Origin: Streptomyces thermolilacinus SPC6
GTDB taxonomy: Bacteria > Actinomycetota > Actinomycetes > Streptomycetales > Streptomycetaceae
Assembly (NCBI RefSeq): GCF_000478605.2
Contig: NZ_ASHX02000001.1
Coordinates: 4,541,001-4,605,000, forward strand
DNA: 64,000 nt
Reading direction: 5' to 3'
Of this stretch, positions 62,321 through 64,000 are shown piece after piece; within the stretch, counting starts at the first letter, position 1, and each line of letters starts with the position of its first letter. A model generated the notes under the pieces. It ran no database searches. It was not told the DNA's origin and saw only the letters and a list, made by a program, of their open reading frames with translations. The position numbers and the translations under genes are program-made.

Positions 62321-63148
62321 TCAGGGGCGGGGGTGCAGGGCCACGGGCGGGTGGTCGAGGCGGAGGCCGAAGTGGTCGCGGTACGCGGCGAGGAGGTCCG
62401 CGTCGTCGTCGAGCGGGCGCTCCTCGCGCGTGCCGCCCTCGGAGGTGATCAGGCGGCGGCCGCTGAGCGTGACACGGCCCCGCTCGGTGAGCAGCGAGGC
62501 GAGCGGCGCCCGGGTGAACGGCGAGTCGGGCGAGGTGCGGTGCCACCAGGCGCCCGTCGTGAAGTCGGCCAGGACGCGCGGCCGCCGCTCCAGCCGGTAG
62601 CGCGGCCGGCCGTCCCGTACGACGTCGAGGTCGCCGTCCGCGCCCGGCTCCTCGCTCTCCACGATCCGGAACACGCCCGACGGGTCCTTCTGCTCACCGC
62701 GCTCGTCCAGGGCCAGCGGGAAGTGGCTGTGGTCGCCGAAGCCCACGTCGGCCAGCCACGCCCGTCCGCCGCCGTCCGCCGCCAGGACCCGCAGCGCGAG
62801 GTGGTCGTACGGGATGCCGAGGCGCCCGTCGTCGCCGTACACGCGGGCCTGGAGCAGCTCCACCTCGTACCCGAGGGTCCGCAGCAGCGCCGCGAACGCG
62901 CCGTTCAACTCGTAGCAGAAGCCGCCCCGCCCCCGGTCCACGACCTTGCCGACGAGCGCCGTCTCGTCCAGGACGATGTCCTCGCGGAGGTGGACCGACA
63001 GGTTCTCGAACGGCACCGCCCTCAGGTGCCGCAGCTGGAGGTCGCGCAGGACGTCCTCGGTGGGGCGGGCGGGCCGGCCGGCGACGCCGATGCGGCGCAG
63101 GTACGCGTCGAGCCGCTCGGGCGGCAGTGTCGTCTCCATGGCGTCCAT
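62321..63148 (-). CDS. Arylamine N-acetyltransferase
   Basis: 275 residues from ATG 63148; two other in-frame ATGs are near. The catalytic triad is complete: C78 in RGGFCYELNG, H116 in PYDHLALRV and D134 in ADVGFGDH. The N-terminal HLRAVPFENLSVHL is typical. It acetylates arylamines and hydrazines with acetyl-CoA. In some actinomycetes homologues close ansamycin macrolactams, but no such cluster is in view. Confidence 0.92.
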   Translation of the reverse strand: MDAMETTLPPERLDAYLRRIGVAGRPARPTEDVLRDLQLRHLRAVPFENLSVHLREDIVLDETALVGKVVDRGRGGFCYELNGAFAALLRTLGYEVELLQARVYGDDGRLGIPYDHLALRVLAADGGGRAWLADVGFGDHSHFPLALDERGEQKDPSGVFRIVESEEPGADGDLDVVRDGRPRYRLERRPRVLADFTTGAWWHRTSPDSPFTRAPLASLLTERGRVTLSGRRLITSEGGTREERPLDDDADLLAAYRDHFGLRLDHPPVALHPRP

Positions 63149-63239
63149 GCCTCCCAGTCTCCCCACCGGCCCGCGCCACCACCATGGGCCGCTGGTCCTA
63201 GACGCCGGGCCTTACGCCGGGCCGCCCTCCGTGCGTGCC

Positions 63240-64000
63240 TCACCCGGTCCACGGCGCCGGGCCGTGCGACGGAGCGACCGGAGCGGCACCCTGCGCCGGA
63301 GCGACCGGCGCCGGGCCGCCCGCCGGGCCACCGGCCACCCGTCCCGCCGGGCCGCCGGTCACGCGTACCGACGGGCGCCCCGCCGCCCCCGGCCCGTACA
63401 GCAGCGCCGCCAGCGCCGTGCCGAGCAGGGCGCCGAGCAGCTGGGCGGCGACGAAGCCGGGGAGCGAGCCGGGCGCGATCCCGGTGAACGAGTCCGTCAG
63501 TGAACGCCCCGCCGTCGCCGCCGGGTTGGCGAACGACCCGGACGACGTGAACCAGATCGCCGCCCCGATGTACGCCGCCACCGCGAGCGGCGCGAACCGG
63601 GCCCGGCCCAGCCGCTCCAGCGCGACGATCAGCAGGACCAGCCCGGCCGTCGCGACCGTCTCGCCGAGCAGCAGGTGCGCCTCCGCCCGTTCCCGCGTCG
63701 CCCAGGACCAGCCGGCCCCGCCGGGCGCCCGCCCGAACATCGCCTCCGCCAGCAGCGCCCCGGCCGCCGCGCCCACCGGCTGCGCGGCCAGGTACAGGGC
63801 CACCTCGCGCGCGGGGACCCGCACCCCGGCCCGGCGGCGGGACCACCAGGCGCACAGCGTGACCACCGGGTTGAGGTGCCCGCCCGACAGCGGGCCGAGC
63901 TGCGCGATCAGCAGCCCGAGCGCCACGGCCGAGACGAGCGAGTTGGCCAGCAGCCGCACCCCCGTGTCGTCGCTGAGCGCCGACGCCTGGAGGCCCGACC
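63240..64000 (-). CDS. Aquaporin/MIP-family channel, 5' end cut by the window
   Basis: The frame is open to the last base of the window, so the start is missing; about 253 residues are visible. The two half-helix motifs are GGHLNPVVT and GSFANPAAT (NPV and NPA). Several membrane segments and a Pro/Ala/Gly-rich C-terminal tail of about 40 residues (GGPAGRVAGGPAGGPAPVAP) follow. It conducts water, glycerol or metalloids; MIP proteins of this type often sit in arsenic loci, but no such genes are visible here. Confidence 0.85.
   Translation of the reverse strand, partial: SGLQASALSDDTGVRLLANSLVSAVALGLLIAQLGPLSGGHLNPVVTLCAWWSRRRAGVRVPAREVALYLAAQPVGAAAGALLAEAMFGRAPGGAGWSWATRERAEAHLLLGETVATAGLVLLIVALERLGRARFAPLAVAAYIGAAIWFTSSGSFANPAATAGRSLTDSFTGIAPGSLPGFVAAQLLGALLGTALAALLYGPGAAGRPSVRVTGGPAGRVAGGPAGGPAPVAPAQGAAPVAPSHGPAPWTG

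Overview
The window is a chromosomal segment of a high-GC actinobacterium, almost certainly Streptomyces or a close relative. The evidence is the extreme GC at third codon positions, frequent GTG starts, ATGA/GTGA overlaps inside operons, and gene order. The run holA–rpsT–lepA–acyl-CoA ligase–hemW–hrcA–dnaJ–rsmE–HIT–rnz–phoH–ybeY–CNNM–era–leuA–recO–uppS–zur/znu–glyS–dus–ppdK–nirBD–nasA is, from memory, the core-chromosome order of S. coelicolor. I see no prophage, plasmid, CRISPR array, transposase or biosynthetic cluster. This is mostly housekeeping DNA, and the interest lies in regulation, small genes and intergenic repeats.

Layout. 0–6.8 kb: replication clamp-loader end, ribosomal protein S20, LepA, a long-chain acyl-CoA ligase and HemW. 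6.9–10.9 kb: DUF3097 protein, MBL hydrolase, and the CIRCE-controlled hrcA–dnaJ heat-shock pair. 11–22.2 kb: a dense plus-strand series (nitronate monooxygenase, RsmE, HIT, RNase Z, adenine deaminase, PfkB kinase, PhoH, YbeY, CNNM transporter, YjbR protein, lipoprotein, degenerate cytidine-deaminase-like protein, Era), much of it RNA maturation. 22.2–25.7 kb: an M4 protease with its emfourin-type inhibitor, opposed to leuA, which has a Leu-rich leader peptide. 25.8–30 kb: TerB-like protein, FprA-type reductase, RecO, isoprenyl transferase. 30.1–35 kb: zur and znuBCA (zinc uptake) divergent from glyS, with two Zur-box-like sites between them. 35–40.4 kb: dus and pyruvate phosphate dikinase.

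The second half is looser. 41–44.7 kb holds a winged-helix regulator, a Tat-exported PhoX-like protein and a 1.1 kb gene-free stretch with palindromic repeat elements. 44.8–48.8 kb is the assimilatory nitrite reductase operon (FAD oxidoreductase–nirB–nirD) behind a GlnR-like site. The assimilatory nitrate reductase gene nasA lies 10 kb away at 59.4 kb with its own GlnR-like site. Between them are a second regulator of the same family as the 41 kb one, a secreted alpha/beta hydrolase, a TSUP permease, a class F sortase with a likely wall-anchored partner, and a three-gene unit (FMN reductase plus a two-subunit ABC exporter) behind a clear SoxR operator. The window ends with gamma-glutamylcyclotransferase-like, CutA, arylamine N-acetyltransferase and an aquaporin-family gene cut by the window edge.

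Best leads: the SoxR-box operon coupling a flavin reductase to an ABC exporter; tandem Zur-like sites on the znuA start; the leuA leader peptide; the catalytically stripped cytidine-deaminase homologue before era; the protease/inhibitor pair; and several intergenic repeats, including a nested-palindrome element in inverted copies.
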